64,000 nucleotides of DNA from Eutrophocola salsuginis (GTDB lineage: Bacteria; Pseudomonadota; Gammaproteobacteria; Pseudomonadales; Pseudohongiellaceae). The translations under genes were made by a program, and so were the position numbers. Shown one piece after another: positions 1-10,400 of this stretch. The number at the start of each line of letters is the position of its first letter. Within the stretch, counting starts at the first letter, position 1. The stretch is taken from contig JAYQTB010000004.1 of assembly GCA_038147195.1 (NCBI GenBank), forward strand, positions 682,001-746,000. Direction: 5' to 3'. Under the pieces are notes generated by a model. It made no database searches and was not told where the DNA came from. It saw nothing but the letters and a program-made list of their open reading frames with translations.

Positions 1-2411
1 TCAGCGATATTCAGGTGGATGGCAACAAGCTGATCCCCACCGAAGCGCTAATGGAGAACATGAGCAATGCGGGTCTGTCCATCGGGCAGGTATTCCAACC
101 ATCGACCCTTGATGGCATGCGCCTGGCTTTACAGGAGCAATACGTGGGGCAGGGACGTTACGGTGCCAGTGTCGATGTAGAGGTCATAGAACAGGAACGT
201 AACCGCGTGGCTATCGATTTACAGATCAACGAGGGCGAGCCTTCCAAAATCGTACATATCAATATTGTCGGCAATACCGTGTTCGGTGATGAGGAACTGC
301 TGGACTTGTTCGAGATATCCACCTCCAACTGGCTGTCGTGGATCCGCAAGGACGACCAGTATGCCCGTGAAAAGGTGAATGGCGACCTGGAACGCCTGAC
401 CTCCTATTACATGGATCAGGGCTATATCAACTTCGACATCACGTCCACGCAGGTCTCGGTGACACCCACCAAGGACCAAGTCTACATAACCATCAATATC
501 TCGGAAGGCGAGGTATACACGATCGACGAGGTGGAGCTCGCAGGCGACTTGGTGGATTCGGAGCCCCTGCTCAGGTTGATGATCCAGTTGCGCCAGGGCC
601 AGGTATTCTCCCAGCAACTGGTGACAACAACGTCGGAATTCATGACCCAGTTGCTTGGAAACCGCGGCTATTTCTTCGCCGAGGTGGAAGGCGTGCCCTC
701 GATCAACGAGGAAGACAAGACTGTCGATGTGACCTTCTTCGTGGTACCTGGCAGCCGCACTTATGTCAATCGCATCAGTTTCTACGGCAACACCAATACG
801 GCTGACGAAGTGCTGCGCCGTGAAATGCGCCAGATGGAAGGGGCTCCGGCTTCCAGTGTGGCACTGGAACAGTCGAAAGTACGTCTCCAGCAGCTGGGCT
901 ACTTCGCCGAAGTTGAGTACGACACCAGCGAGGTGCCGGGCACCGCCGACCAGATCGACGTAGATTACACGGTCGAGGAGCAACTGTCCGGCACCATCGG
1001 CGGCAGTGTCGGTTACGGCCAATACCAAGGCCTGGTGCTCTCAGCCAACCTGCAGCAGGCTAACTTCCTCGGCACCGGTAAAAGTGTGGGCGTTGGAGTA
1101 AATACCAGCTCATTCAGTACTAGTTATCAGTTCAATTATTTCAATCCTTATTACACTATTGATCAAATCAGCCGTGGTTTTGGTCTTTCTTATACATCTT
1201 CTGATTTCGCCGAACTGAACCTGGCCTCGTACTCCACGAACCAGTTAAACGCCAACGTCAGCTACGGTTACAGGTTAAACGAAAACCAGTCGTTGTCATT
1301 CAACTTCGGCTTCACTAATACGGTTATCGATGAAGGTTATGGCCCAGTTCAGGAAATAAAATCGAGTCCCGAACTGATCCCAGGTATAACCGACTATATC
1401 GTGACGCCTGCTCGTAACCAGTCGTTTTTCAACCCTGCAACCGGACAAATCTTTCCAATATCCGATGCGGTTACGGCGCCAATTGACGACTTGCCGGTAA
1501 CCGCATTCAACCAGGAAAAGGGTTTTCTGGACCGCGACGGTAACAGGTTCAATAACTTGAACCTTTCTATCGCCTGGAGCGAGTCGACGCTCAATCTTGG
1601 CATGTTTCCGACTGCCGGTATGGCGCAGAGTCTTTCCTTGCAGCTAACGGTGCCTGGCAGTGACCTTTCCTACTATCGCCTGCAGTATTTCCGCGATCAT
1701 TATATTCCCATTGCCCCGGAGTGGATCATTCACATGCGAACCGACCTGGGTTACGGTGATGGTTACGGGTCAACAGAGCAATTGCCATTCTTCAATCACT
1801 TTTATGCTGGCGGCCTGGGTACCGTGCGCGGTTTTGAACGCAACACACTAGGTCCGAGGGCGCGCTTCCCGGAGCGTTACACCACGGCCAATACCCAATT
1901 TCTGCGCGATGCAAACGGCAACATCACGCAGGATACCTATGGCAATCCAGTAATCGATGTATTTTCCAATGTCGCCTATGTGCTTCAGCAGGTCGTGGAT
2001 GAAAACGGGGATCCCGTTTTCGACAATACCGGTGCTCCTGTACTAAACAACAAGATTGCGTCCCAGCCGCTGTATTCCGGCAGGCCGTCACCTTTCGGCG
2101 GCAATATCCAAGCCACCGGAACAGTGGAACTGTTGTTCCCGTTACCTTTTATCGAAGACAGGAGCCGGGTACGCTCGGCCATTTTTTTCGATGCCGGAAA
2201 TGTGTTTTCGTCCTACTGCACCGAGGATCAGGAACAGGCGGGCAACTGCTCTGGTCTCAGCCTCAGTGAATTCCGCTATTCGGCCGGTATTTCCGTCAGT
2301 TGGTTCTCAGGCGCCTTCGGTATCATGTCGTTCAGCTTGGCGAAACCGTTCAATGCCTCCCTGGTCGACGAGACCGAAGTCTTCCAGTTCACGCTGGGAA
2401 ATACCTTCTAA
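1..2411 (+). CDS. bamA: BamA outer-membrane assembly factor (5' truncated)
   Basis: Central subunit of the BAM complex, which folds beta-barrel proteins into the outer membrane. The gene runs off the left edge: the first complete codon is at base 3 and the frame is open from there, so the signal peptide and most of POTRA1 are missing. What remains is the later POTRA repeats (about residues 1-320, with recurrent G-N-T segments) followed by a 16-strand-type Omp85 barrel. The barrel contains the conserved loop motif VRGFERNTLGPR at bases 1821-1859, and the protein ends in the aromatic beta-signal FTLGNTF. It is followed by skp, as in most Gammaproteobacteria. The identification is secure; only the missing 5' end limits it. 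Confidence 0.96.
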   Translation, partial: SDIQVDGNKLIPTEALMENMSNAGLSIGQVFQPSTLDGMRLALQEQYVGQGRYGASVDVEVIEQERNRVAIDLQINEGEPSKIVHINIVGNTVFGDEELLDLFEISTSNWLSWIRKDDQYAREKVNGDLERLTSYYMDQGYINFDITSTQVSVTPTKDQVYITINISEGEVYTIDEVELAGDLVDSEPLLRLMIQLRQGQVFSQQLVTTTSEFMTQLLGNRGYFFAEVEGVPSINEEDKTVDVTFFVVPGSRTYVNRISFYGNTNTADEVLRREMRQMEGAPASSVALEQSKVRLQQLGYFAEVEYDTSEVPGTADQIDVDYTVEEQLSGTIGGSVGYGQYQGLVLSANLQQANFLGTGKSVGVGVNTSSFSTSYQFNYFNPYYTIDQISRGFGLSYTSSDFAELNLASYSTNQLNANVSYGYRLNENQSLSFNFGFTNTVIDEGYGPVQEIKSSPELIPGITDYIVTPARNQSFFNPATGQIFPISDAVTAPIDDLPVTAFNQEKGFLDRDGNRFNNLNLSIAWSESTLNLGMFPTAGMAQSLSLQLTVPGSDLSYYRLQYFRDHYIPIAPEWIIHMRTDLGYGDGYGSTEQLPFFNHFYAGGLGTVRGFERNTLGPRARFPERYTTANTQFLRDANGNITQDTYGNPVIDVFSNVAYVLQQVVDENGDPVFDNTGAPVLNNKIASQPLYSGRPSPFGGNIQATGTVELLFPLPFIEDRSRVRSAIFFDAGNVFSSYCTEDQEQAGNCSGLSLSEFRYSAGISVSWFSGAFGIMSFSLAKPFNASLVDETEVFQFTLGNTF

Positions 2412-2510
2412 CCTCTCAAAAAGGAAGTATTCGAACCCGCATCAAAAAGCCTGTAGAATACGCGCCATTGCCGCCGGGACCCTGAAAATTCCGGCTTTAA
2501 GGGAATAAAA

Positions 2511-2540
2511 ACGGCCCCCAACAGTCTAATCGGGAGCCGT
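2511..2540 (+). other. hairpin upstream of skp
   Basis: In the 197-base bamA-skp gap, ACGGCCCCC (2511-2519) can pair with GGGAGCCGT (2532-2540), giving nine positions with one mismatch and a 12-base loop. No T-run follows, so it is not a clear terminator. It could be an mRNA processing or attenuation structure, or chance. Confidence 0.3.
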
Positions 2541-2608
2541 CGTTGCCAAAACGCGCTTCGACCCGTATCAGTTTTGATCTAACAGCATCTAACAAGTTGG
2601 AGATTCAC

Positions 2609-3127
2609 GTGAAAAAGATTGCAAGTAGTCTAATTGTTGCTGCAGCCCTCACCCTGACCGCAGGGAGCACATTTGCCCAGTCCGACAACGGACTCAAGAT
2701 AGCTGTGTTGAACATGGCTGAGGCCCTGCTAAATTCAGACGTTGCCAAGGGCATCGAACAAGAACTCCAGGCCGAAACCAAGGAAGACCAGGACAAACTG
2801 CGTAACCTTGCCACCCAGGGCCAGCAACTTCAGGAAAGGCTGCAAAAGGACGGCGAGGTCATGAGCGAAGCGGAACAGCGTCGTGTCGTTGGCGAAATTC
2901 AGGAAATCCAGAACCAGTACCAGTTCCTACTGCAGAAAATCCAGACCCTGAGCAACGAGCGTCGCCAGCAGTTCCAGCAGACCTATGCGCCCAACCTGGT
3001 GCAGGCTATCAGCGAAGTCGTGGAAGAAGAGGGTTTTGACCTGGTCATCCGTGGCGAGGCGGCGTTGTACTATGATAACACCCTTGACATTACCGCACGC
3101 GTAACAGAGAAACTGAACCTGCAGTAA
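2609..3127 (+). CDS. skp: Skp/OmpH periplasmic chaperone
   Basis: Periplasmic chaperone that holds unfolded outer-membrane proteins on their way to BamA. The start chosen is GTG at 2609, preceded by GGAG with a short spacer, because it places a normal signal peptide at the N terminus (KK, hydrophobic core, cleavage after T-F-A). The mature part, about 148 residues, is the typical OmpH fold: a short beta start (LKIAVLNMAEAL), then a long Gln/Glu-rich helical hairpin forming the jellyfish tentacles, and a C-terminal strand region. Full length is 172 residues, normal for the family. It sits between bamA and lpxD, the conserved order. Confidence 0.93.
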   Translation: MKKIASSLIVAAALTLTAGSTFAQSDNGLKIAVLNMAEALLNSDVAKGIEQELQAETKEDQDKLRNLATQGQQLQERLQKDGEVMSEAEQRRVVGEIQEIQNQYQFLLQKIQTLSNERRQQFQQTYAPNLVQAISEVVEEEGFDLVIRGEAALYYDNTLDITARVTEKLNLQ

Positions 3128-3176
3128 GGAGCAGTTCTCCCCGGAAACGACAGCAACGTATTCCGGCACCTGACCA

Positions 3177-4226
3177 GTGGATATTAAAAAGAAGACATTC
3201 ACTCTTGCAGCGCTGGCTGACCGGCTTGGTCTCACACTTGAAGGCAATCCCGACACACGCGTGTCGGGTATAGCCACCCTGGCATCGGCATCGGCTGAAC
3301 AGCTCAGTTTTTACCACAACAGAAAATTCCATGCTGATCTCAAATCTACTCGCGCGGGTGCCGTGATACTGGCGCTGGATGCTGTCGTCGACTGCCCCGT
3401 CGACAAGCTGATTACGGACAATCCCTATCTCGCCTATGCACGTGTAAGCCAGTTGTTTGCGGCAGGTGAAAGCTATGATGCAGGTGTGCACGTGTCGGCC
3501 GTGGTGCATGCCTCCGCGGTGCTTGGACGCAATGTCATCATCGCCGCCAACACCGTGGTTGAGGCCAATGCCGAAATAGGAGATGACTGCGTGATAGGCG
3601 CTAATTCGGTGATAGGGTCGAACTGCGTCATTGGCCCTTCATCCTCGCTGCACGCCAACGTGGTCCTGTATCCCAATGTCAGGATCGGTAAGCGCGCCAT
3701 CATTCACGCCGGTGCTATCATCGGCTGCGACGGTTTTGGCTTCGCCCGGGATGGTGAGAAGTCCGTAAAGATCGAGCAGCTGGGTGGCGTGCAGATAGGC
3801 GATGACGTTGAAGTGGGTGCCTGTACTACTATAGACAGGGGGGCGCTTGAGGACACGATCATAAGGAACGGGGTGAAACTGGACAACCAGGTGCAGATCG
3901 CCCATAACGTCAAAGTGGGGGAGAACACCATAGTTTGCGGCTGCAGTGCGATCGCAGGTAGTTCAACGGTAGGGAAAAATTGTATTATTGCCGGCGCTGT
4001 GGGGATTATTAACCATGTCACCATTGCCGACGGCGTCACGGTTACGGCGATGTCGCTGGTAAACAAATCAATAACCACCAAAGGTGTCTATTCCTCGGGG
4101 ACCGGTCTTTCAGAATCGGCCCTGTGGAAGAAAAATATCGTGCATTTCAGGAAGCTGGACGAACTCGCCACCCGCCTGAAAAAACTGGAACTAGAGCTGG
4201 AAAAGCAAAAAGACGGCAAGAAATAA
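3177..4226 (+). CDS. lpxD: UDP-3-O-acylglucosamine N-acyltransferase LpxD
   Basis: Third step of lipid A synthesis: N-acylation of UDP-3-O-acyl-GlcN in the cytoplasm. The start is GTG at 3177. The 349-residue protein has an N-terminal uridine-binding domain (residues 1-100) and a long left-handed beta-helix of hexapeptide repeats with [IV]-G-x4 periodicity. The catalytic His region IAHNVKVGENT lies about residue 241, and a C-terminal Lys/Glu-rich helix follows. It lies 49 bases after skp and about 95 bases before fabZ, in the standard lpx cluster. Confidence 0.95.
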   Translation: MDIKKKTFTLAALADRLGLTLEGNPDTRVSGIATLASASAEQLSFYHNRKFHADLKSTRAGAVILALDAVVDCPVDKLITDNPYLAYARVSQLFAAGESYDAGVHVSAVVHASAVLGRNVIIAANTVVEANAEIGDDCVIGANSVIGSNCVIGPSSSLHANVVLYPNVRIGKRAIIHAGAIIGCDGFGFARDGEKSVKIEQLGGVQIGDDVEVGACTTIDRGALEDTIIRNGVKLDNQVQIAHNVKVGENTIVCGCSAIAGSSTVGKNCIIAGAVGIINHVTIADGVTVTAMSLVNKSITTKGVYSSGTGLSESALWKKNIVHFRKLDELATRLKKLELELEKQKDGKK

Positions 4227-4321
4227 CCGTACCGGTTTCCCGGATACCCAGAACACGAAGGACACAATGAGCCATGAAAAAGGCTGTTATCATCAATTAA
4301 TTAGGAGTAAAGGATAGTCAT

Positions 4322-4759
4322 ATGATGGATGTTGGAGAGATCAAGGCGTATCTGCCGCAACGATACCCTTTCCTGATGGTTGACCGTGTCGTCGAACTAG
4401 AACTGGGCAAGCGCATCAAGGCATACAAGAACGTCACTACCAACGAGGAATTTTTCCAGGGACATTTTCCCCACAAGCCCATCATGCCGGGCGTTCTCAT
4501 CATCGAGGCCCTGGCCCAGGCCGCTGGCGTCCTCGGGTTCAAGTCCCAGGAGAAAAAGCCCGAAGACGGGTACCTGTATTATTTTGTGGGCGCGGATAAC
4601 GTCAGGTTGAAGCGTCCGGTAGTCCCGGGAGACCAGCTCGTGCTCGAGGCCGAACTCGGCCCCGTGCGCCGTGGTATCTATAAATTCGAATGCCGTGCTT
4701 CTGTCGACGGTAATACGGCCTGCGAGGCGACCATCCTATGTGCTGAAAGGAAGGAATAA
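4322..4759 (+). CDS. fabZ: 3-hydroxyacyl-[ACP] dehydratase FabZ
   Basis: Dehydrates beta-hydroxyacyl-ACP in type II fatty-acid synthesis and competes with LpxA/LpxD for hydroxyacyl-ACP. The 145-residue hot-dog-fold protein shows the family signature: LPQRYPFLMVDRV near the N terminus, the catalytic His in GHFPHKPIMPGVLIIEALAQ, and the catalytic Glu in the same stretch. AAGGA lies just upstream of ATG 4322; ATG 4325 is an equally possible start. Its stop overlaps the lpxA start (TAATG), implying translational coupling. Confidence 0.96.
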   Translation: MMDVGEIKAYLPQRYPFLMVDRVVELELGKRIKAYKNVTTNEEFFQGHFPHKPIMPGVLIIEALAQAAGVLGFKSQEKKPEDGYLYYFVGADNVRLKRPVVPGDQLVLEAELGPVRRGIYKFECRASVDGNTACEATILCAERKE

Positions 4760-5529
4760 TGAACGGGAATGACCCCGTCATCCATCCTTCAGCCAAAATC
4801 GGCAAGAATGTCACTATCGGTCCCTGGACGATCATCGGGCCCGAGGTGGAAATCGGTGATGAATGCGAAATAGCTTCTCACGTCGTCATCAAGAGTCATA
4901 CCCGGCTCGGAAAAAACAACCGCATCTTCCAGTTCTCGTCTGTGGGAGAAGATCCTTCTGACAAGAAATACCATGGCGAAGCGGCCTGGCTGGAGATGGG
5001 CGACAATAATATTGTCCGGGAAGGCGCCACACTGCATCGTGGCACCGAGTCTGGTGGTGGCATCACGCGCATCGGTTCCAGCAATCTTTTTATGCCGTAT
5101 ACCCATGTGGCGCACGATTGCATCGTCGGTAACCACACCATCTTTTCCAACAATGCCGCCATCAGCGGGCATGTAATCGTCGATGACTGGGCAATCCTCA
5201 GCGGCTATGCCGGGGTCTACCAGTTTTTACGCATCGGTGCGCACAGTTTCGTCGGCGGGCTCACCCATATCAACATGGACGTGCCGGCATACGTCATGGT
5301 TAAGGGGACTCCCCCGGAACCCAAGGGAATCAATGTCACTGGCCTAGAAAGACGCAATTTTTCTCCTGATGCGATCAAGGCGATTCGCCAGGGTTACAAG
5401 ATCCTGTACCGACAGGGCCTGGCTATCGAGGACGCGCTTTCGGCACTGGAAACGCTCGCCGGGGAACATCAAGAGGTCGGTCTGCTCGTCGAGTCCGTCA
5501 AGGCTTCGCAGAAAGGCATTATTCGCTAG
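4759..5529 (+). CDS. lpxA: UDP-N-acetylglucosamine O-acyltransferase LpxA
   Basis: First, reversible step of lipid A synthesis: transfer of the 3-hydroxyacyl chain from ACP to UDP-GlcNAc. At 256 residues it has the family length. The N-terminal two thirds are hexapeptide repeats (HPSAKIGKNVTIGPW onward), and the catalytic His is in MPYTHVAHDCIVGN. The C-terminal helical domain starts with the conserved GLERRNFS. The start overlaps the fabZ stop by one base. Confidence 0.96.
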   Translation: MNGNDPVIHPSAKIGKNVTIGPWTIIGPEVEIGDECEIASHVVIKSHTRLGKNNRIFQFSSVGEDPSDKKYHGEAAWLEMGDNNIVREGATLHRGTESGGGITRIGSSNLFMPYTHVAHDCIVGNHTIFSNNAAISGHVIVDDWAILSGYAGVYQFLRIGAHSFVGGLTHINMDVPAYVMVKGTPPEPKGINVTGLERRNFSPDAIKAIRQGYKILYRQGLAIEDALSALETLAGEHQEVGLLVESVKASQKGIIR

Positions 5530-5590
5530 AATGCCTAGAAGGATTTTCGGCTAGGCCGAATCCATCTGAATCATTCACGGGTTATTGTTC

Positions 5591-6736
5591 ATGGATCATG
5601 CCCTACACGTAGGCATCCTGGCCGGGGAAGCATCCGGTGACCTGCTGGGAGCCGGACTTATGCAGGCACTGCGTGAACGCGTCCCCGGTGTGACCTTTTC
5701 CGGTATAGGTGGACCCGGCATGATTGCCAGGGGGCTCGATTCGATGGTGTCGATGGACCGGTTGTCGGTCATGGGTCTCACGGAACCCCTCAAGCGCCTG
5801 CCCGAGCTTATGCGGATTAGGGGAAGGGTGTACCGGCATATGCAGGCGAGCCGGCCCGATGTCTTCATCGGCATCGACTCCCCGGATTTCAACTTGGGTC
5901 TGGAAAAGAAAATTCGCACACTCGGCATACCTACGGTGCACTACGTATGTCCCTCGGTGTGGGCATGGCGGCAGGGTCGTGTACACAAGATCCGCAAGGC
6001 CGTCGACCTGGTTCTATCCCTGTTTCCTTTTGAAGAGCAATTTCTGCGCAAGCATGACATCGACGCGTGCTTTGTTGGCCATCCACTAGCGGATATCTTA
6101 CCCTTGAATCCTGATACTGCCAAGGCGCGAAATGAATTGTGCATGCCAGAAGATGCAAGGATGCTGGCCATACTGCCTGGTTCCCGGGAAGGGGAAGTTG
6201 GTAGACTCTGCCCGGTATTCCTGGCGGCATTCGAACTATGCCGGCAGCAGATACCAGACCTTCATGCCGTAATTCCCTGTGGAGGATCCCAGCGTCGGCA
6301 ACAGGTGGAGGAATTTCTGGCCTATTATGAGGACGCTTCCGGAATTACGCTCGTTGATGGGCAGTCACGCACCGTCATGGCCGCTGCCGATGCTGTCCTG
6401 ATGGCCTCCGGGACGGCGACACTGGAAGCCTTGCTGCTGAAAAAGCCTATGGTGGTTGCCTACAAGATGGCGCCGCTGTCCTATGCCATCATTTCGCGCA
6501 TGCTGAAGTCGCCTTATATATCGCTGCCAAACCTGTTGACAGGAAAACAGCTCGTCCCCGAATTGCTCCAGGATGAGGTGACTCCGCAACGCCTGGCGGC
6601 GGAAATCGTCTCCCAGCTGCATGCCAAAGCGGGAACAGATGAAATCGTGAAAACCTTCCACACCATTCACAGGCAATTGAAACGGGACGCCAGTGGGACG
6701 GCTGCAGATGCCGTTCTGAAGCTATGCTCCCCCTGA
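5591..6736 (+). CDS. lpxB: lipid-A-disaccharide synthase LpxB
   Basis: GT19 glycosyltransferase that joins UDP-diacyl-GlcN and lipid X into the lipid A disaccharide at the inner membrane. ATG 5591 is chosen over an in-frame TTG two codons earlier because it gives the usual N terminus, HVGILAGEASGDLLGAGL. The GT-B fold signatures IDSPDFNLGL and ILPGSREGEV and the late donor-binding motif ASGTATLE are present. At 381 residues it has normal length. The 3' end overlaps rnhB by 13 bases. Confidence 0.96.
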   Translation: MDHALHVGILAGEASGDLLGAGLMQALRERVPGVTFSGIGGPGMIARGLDSMVSMDRLSVMGLTEPLKRLPELMRIRGRVYRHMQASRPDVFIGIDSPDFNLGLEKKIRTLGIPTVHYVCPSVWAWRQGRVHKIRKAVDLVLSLFPFEEQFLRKHDIDACFVGHPLADILPLNPDTAKARNELCMPEDARMLAILPGSREGEVGRLCPVFLAAFELCRQQIPDLHAVIPCGGSQRRQQVEEFLAYYEDASGITLVDGQSRTVMAAADAVLMASGTATLEALLLKKPMVVAYKMAPLSYAIISRMLKSPYISLPNLLTGKQLVPELLQDEVTPQRLAAEIVSQLHAKAGTDEIVKTFHTIHRQLKRDASGTAADAVLKLCSP

Positions 6737-7317
6737 CCCTGGACGGGCTTCCACCCAGCTTGGTGGCCGGCGTCGATGAGGCCGGTCGGGGCCCGCTTGC
6801 AGGGGATGTCGTGGCGGCGGCTGTCATTCTCGATGTCGACAACCCTGTCGCAGGTCTCGTCGATTCCAAGAAACTGTCTGAAGCGCAGCGCGAACGGTTG
6901 TTCCCGGTCATACAGGAACGGGCCGTGGCCTTTGCCATCGCACGCGCTAATGTCGAAGAGATCGATTCACTGAATATCCTGCAGGCCAGCCTGCTCGCCA
7001 TGACCCGCGCCGTGAAGGCCCTGGCCGTTAAGCCAGTCTTTGTCTATGTCGATGGCAATCGTTGTCCAGCCTGGTCTTGGCGGTCCAAGGCAGTGGTCAA
7101 GGGCGATGGCAGGATCGCTGCCATCGCCGCCGCATCCATCCTGGCCAAGGTGACCAGGGATCATGAGATGGTGTCCCTGGACAGGCAGTACCCGGGTTAC
7201 GGGCTGGCCCGGCACAAGGGCTATCCCACGGCAATGCACCTGGATGCGCTCAGGAGACTCGGTCCCAGCCCTATCCACCGCAGAACCTTCGGACCCGTTG
7301 CCGAACTCATCGATTAG
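6724..7317 (+). CDS. rnhB: ribonuclease HII
   Basis: Cleaves RNA in RNA-DNA hybrids, including single misincorporated ribonucleotides. The 197-residue protein starts inside the 3' end of lpxB. The first catalytic pair is D18-E19 in GVDEAGRGPLAG. Further motifs are VDSKKLSE, VYVDGN (third acidic residue) and SILAKVTRD (fourth acidic residue). The lpxB-rnhB-dnaE order is the standard gammaproteobacterial arrangement. Confidence 0.96.
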   Translation: MLPLTLDGLPPSLVAGVDEAGRGPLAGDVVAAAVILDVDNPVAGLVDSKKLSEAQRERLFPVIQERAVAFAIARANVEEIDSLNILQASLLAMTRAVKALAVKPVFVYVDGNRCPAWSWRSKAVVKGDGRIAAIAAASILAKVTRDHEMVSLDRQYPGYGLARHKGYPTAMHLDALRRLGPSPIHRRTFGPVAELID

Positions 7318-7422
7318 GCTGCCCAGGGTGTCAATGCCGGGCCATTCCCGATAAACTTTGCCTTACCAGTAACACTTAATTCCTAGCAGTCAGACCACAT
7401 CTTTATGGGCCAGCACGAGGCA

Positions 7423-10400
7423 ATGAACACACCCGCAAGATTCGTTCATCTCCGCGTGCATTCCGAGTACTCCGTGATCGACGGCCTGGTCAGGGTAAGG
7501 CCGCTGATCGAAAAAACCGCCGCCCTCCACATGCCTGCCGTAGCCATCACGGACCACGTCAACCTGTATGCGCTGATCAAGTTCTACTCCGCCGCCAGCC
7601 AGGCCGGGATCAAGCCCATCTGCGGATGTGATGTCCTGGTGGTCGAAGAAGACAATCCCGAACAGTTTTCCACCCTCGTCCTCCTGGTGCAGAACCAGAC
7701 GGGCTACAGGCACCTCACCGAGCTCATCTCGCGGGCCCACCTGCAAGGACAGTTCCGCGGCAATCCCTGCATTCGCAGGAGCTGGCTCAAGGGCGCCAGC
7801 GACGGCCTGATTGCGTTGTCCGGGGCGCGTAGCGGTGATATCGGCAGGGCCATTCTCAACGAGGACATGCCACAGGCAGAGGCTTGCCTGCGCCACTGGA
7901 TGGACCTGTTCCCTGATCGTTTCTACCTGGAACTGCAGCGTACCGGGCGTCCGGGCGATGAAGAATATGTCAGGGGAGCGGTCGGCCTGGCCGAGAAACT
8001 TGACTGCCCGGTCGTCGCGACCAATGACGTGCGCTTCCTGGACGAAGACGAATTCGAAGCGCACGAAGCCCGGGTCTGCATCAACGAGCGCCGCACGCTC
8101 GATGATCCGAGGCGCCCGCGTAATTACGCCGAGTACCAGTACCTGCGCTCGCCGGAAGAGATGCTGCAACTGTTCAGCGATATTCCCGAGGCGCTGGAAA
8201 ACAGCGTGCAGATCGCCAGTCGCTGCACATTGACTCTGGAACTGGGCAAACCGTACCTGCCCAACTATCCCATCCCAGATGGTATGACCATCGAGGATTT
8301 CCTGCGCCAGGAAAGCGAGAAGGGACTCAAGGATCGCCTTGCGACCCTGTTCGACACTACGCGCCCGGATTTTGATGCCATTCTCCAGACCTACCAGGAA
8401 CGCCTGGACTTCGAGCTGGGCATCATCAACCAGATGGGTTTCCCGGGCTACTTCCTCATCGTGATGGAGTTTATCCAGTGGGCCAAGAACAACAGGATTC
8501 CGGTCGGTCCGGGAAGGGGCTCCGGGGCGGGTTCCTTGGTCGCCTATGCGCTGAAGATCACCGACCTCGATCCACTCGCCTATGACCTACTGTTCGAGCG
8601 CTTCCTGAATCCAGAGCGCGTATCCATGCCGGACTTTGACGTAGACTTCTGCATGGACGGACGCGATCGTGTCATCGACCACGTGGCTGATCTTTACGGG
8701 CATGAGGCGGTTTCACAAATCATCACTTTCGGTACCATGGCGGCCAAGGCGGTAATCCGCGATGTCGGCCGTGTGCAGGGCAAGTCCTATGCACTGGCAG
8801 ACAAGTTATCGAAGCTCGTGCCCTTCGAAGTGGGAATGACACTGCAGAAGGCCCTGGAGCAGGAAAAGCAGCTGGTCGAGTTCATCGAACAGGATGAAGA
8901 AGCTGACGAAATCATGGAGATGGCTTTCAAGCTGGAAGGACTTATTCGGAACGTCGGCAAGCACGCCGGCGGTGTGGTCATCGCGCCAACGAAGCTGACC
9001 GATTTCTCACCGCTATATTGTGACGAGAACGGTAACAACCTGGTGACCCAGTTCGACAAGAACGACGTGGAAAGTGCCGGCCTTGTGAAATTCGACTTTC
9101 TCGGCCTGCGTACGCTGACGATCATCGACTGGGCGGTGAAGATGATTAATGCCGAGACGGGCGTGATGCAGGTCGATATCAACAACATTCCGCTGAACGA
9201 CCCGGCCGTGTTCCGCATGCTGGAGCAGGGCGAGACCACCGCGATTTTCCAGCTTGAATCGCGCGGCATGAAGGACCTGATCAAGCGCCTCAAGCCAAGC
9301 AACTTCGAGGACATCATTGCACTGGTAGCCCTGTTCCGTCCCGGTCCACTCGGCTCGGGCATGGTGGATGACTTCATCAACCGCAAGCACGGCAAGATGT
9401 CCGTGAGCTACCCGCATCCCGATCTCGAGTCGGTGCTGAAGAATACCTACGGCGTCATCCTCTACCAGGAGCAGGTCATGCAGATCGCCCAGGTGCTGGC
9501 CGATTACACGCTCGGTGGCGCTGACATGTTGCGTCGCGCGATGGGTAAGAAAAAACCCGAGGAAATGCAGAAGCAGCGCGAGATTTTCCTGGCGGGGGCG
9601 GTCAACAAGGGTATCGACAGCAAGCAGGCTGAATCCATCTTCGATCTCATGGAAAAATTCGCCGACTACGGATTCAACAAGTCACACTCGGCGGCCTACG
9701 CTCTGGTGTCCTATCAGACCGCCTGGCTCAAGCATTACTTCCCAGCGCATTTCATGGCGGCCGTTCTGTCCGCCGATATGCAGAACACGGACAAGATCGT
9801 GATCCTCATCGAGGAATGCCGGCGCATGCAGATACCCATAATTTCGCCGGATGTGAATTCGGGCCGCTTCCAGTTCACGGTGGATGAGAACGGCAACATC
9901 ATCTACGGCCTTGGCGCCATCAAGGGACTGGGCGAGGGGCCTATCGCAAATATTATAAAGGTACGCGAGGAAAACGGGACGTTTGCCAACTTGTTCGAAT
10001 TCTGCACCCGCATTAATATCTCGGTGATCAACAAGCGCGCCATCGAAGCGCTGATTCGTTCGGGTGCCATGGACAGCTTCGGCGCAGACCGCGCCGTACT
10101 GCTTGCCAGCATGGGCGCAGCTATCAAGACGGCAGAGCAGAGCGACCGCACACAGGCCAGCGGTGTCGATGACATGTTCGGCGACCTGGTGCCCTCGGAA
10201 AGCAGCGAGGATGTTTACGGCAATTTCCGCAAGGTCAAACCCTGGAGCGAGCAGCGCCGGCTGCGGGAAGAAAAGGAAACGCTCGGCTTGTACTTGTCAG
10301 GCCATCCCATCGAGGAATACCTGCCCGAGATCCAGCGGATGACGAAAAATCGAATTGTCAATTTGCGCGCCGACAAGGGGATACAGACTATAATCGGCCT

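Noticed and set aside
219..1028. 269-codon minus-strand open frame opposite bamA
   Set aside because: It lies wholly antisense to the conserved POTRA region, has no family resemblance and reflects the codon bias of the GC-rich plus-strand gene.
7390..8169. 259-codon minus-strand open frame opposite the start of dnaE
   Set aside because: Antisense shadow of a strongly conserved PHP domain; no recognisable motifs.
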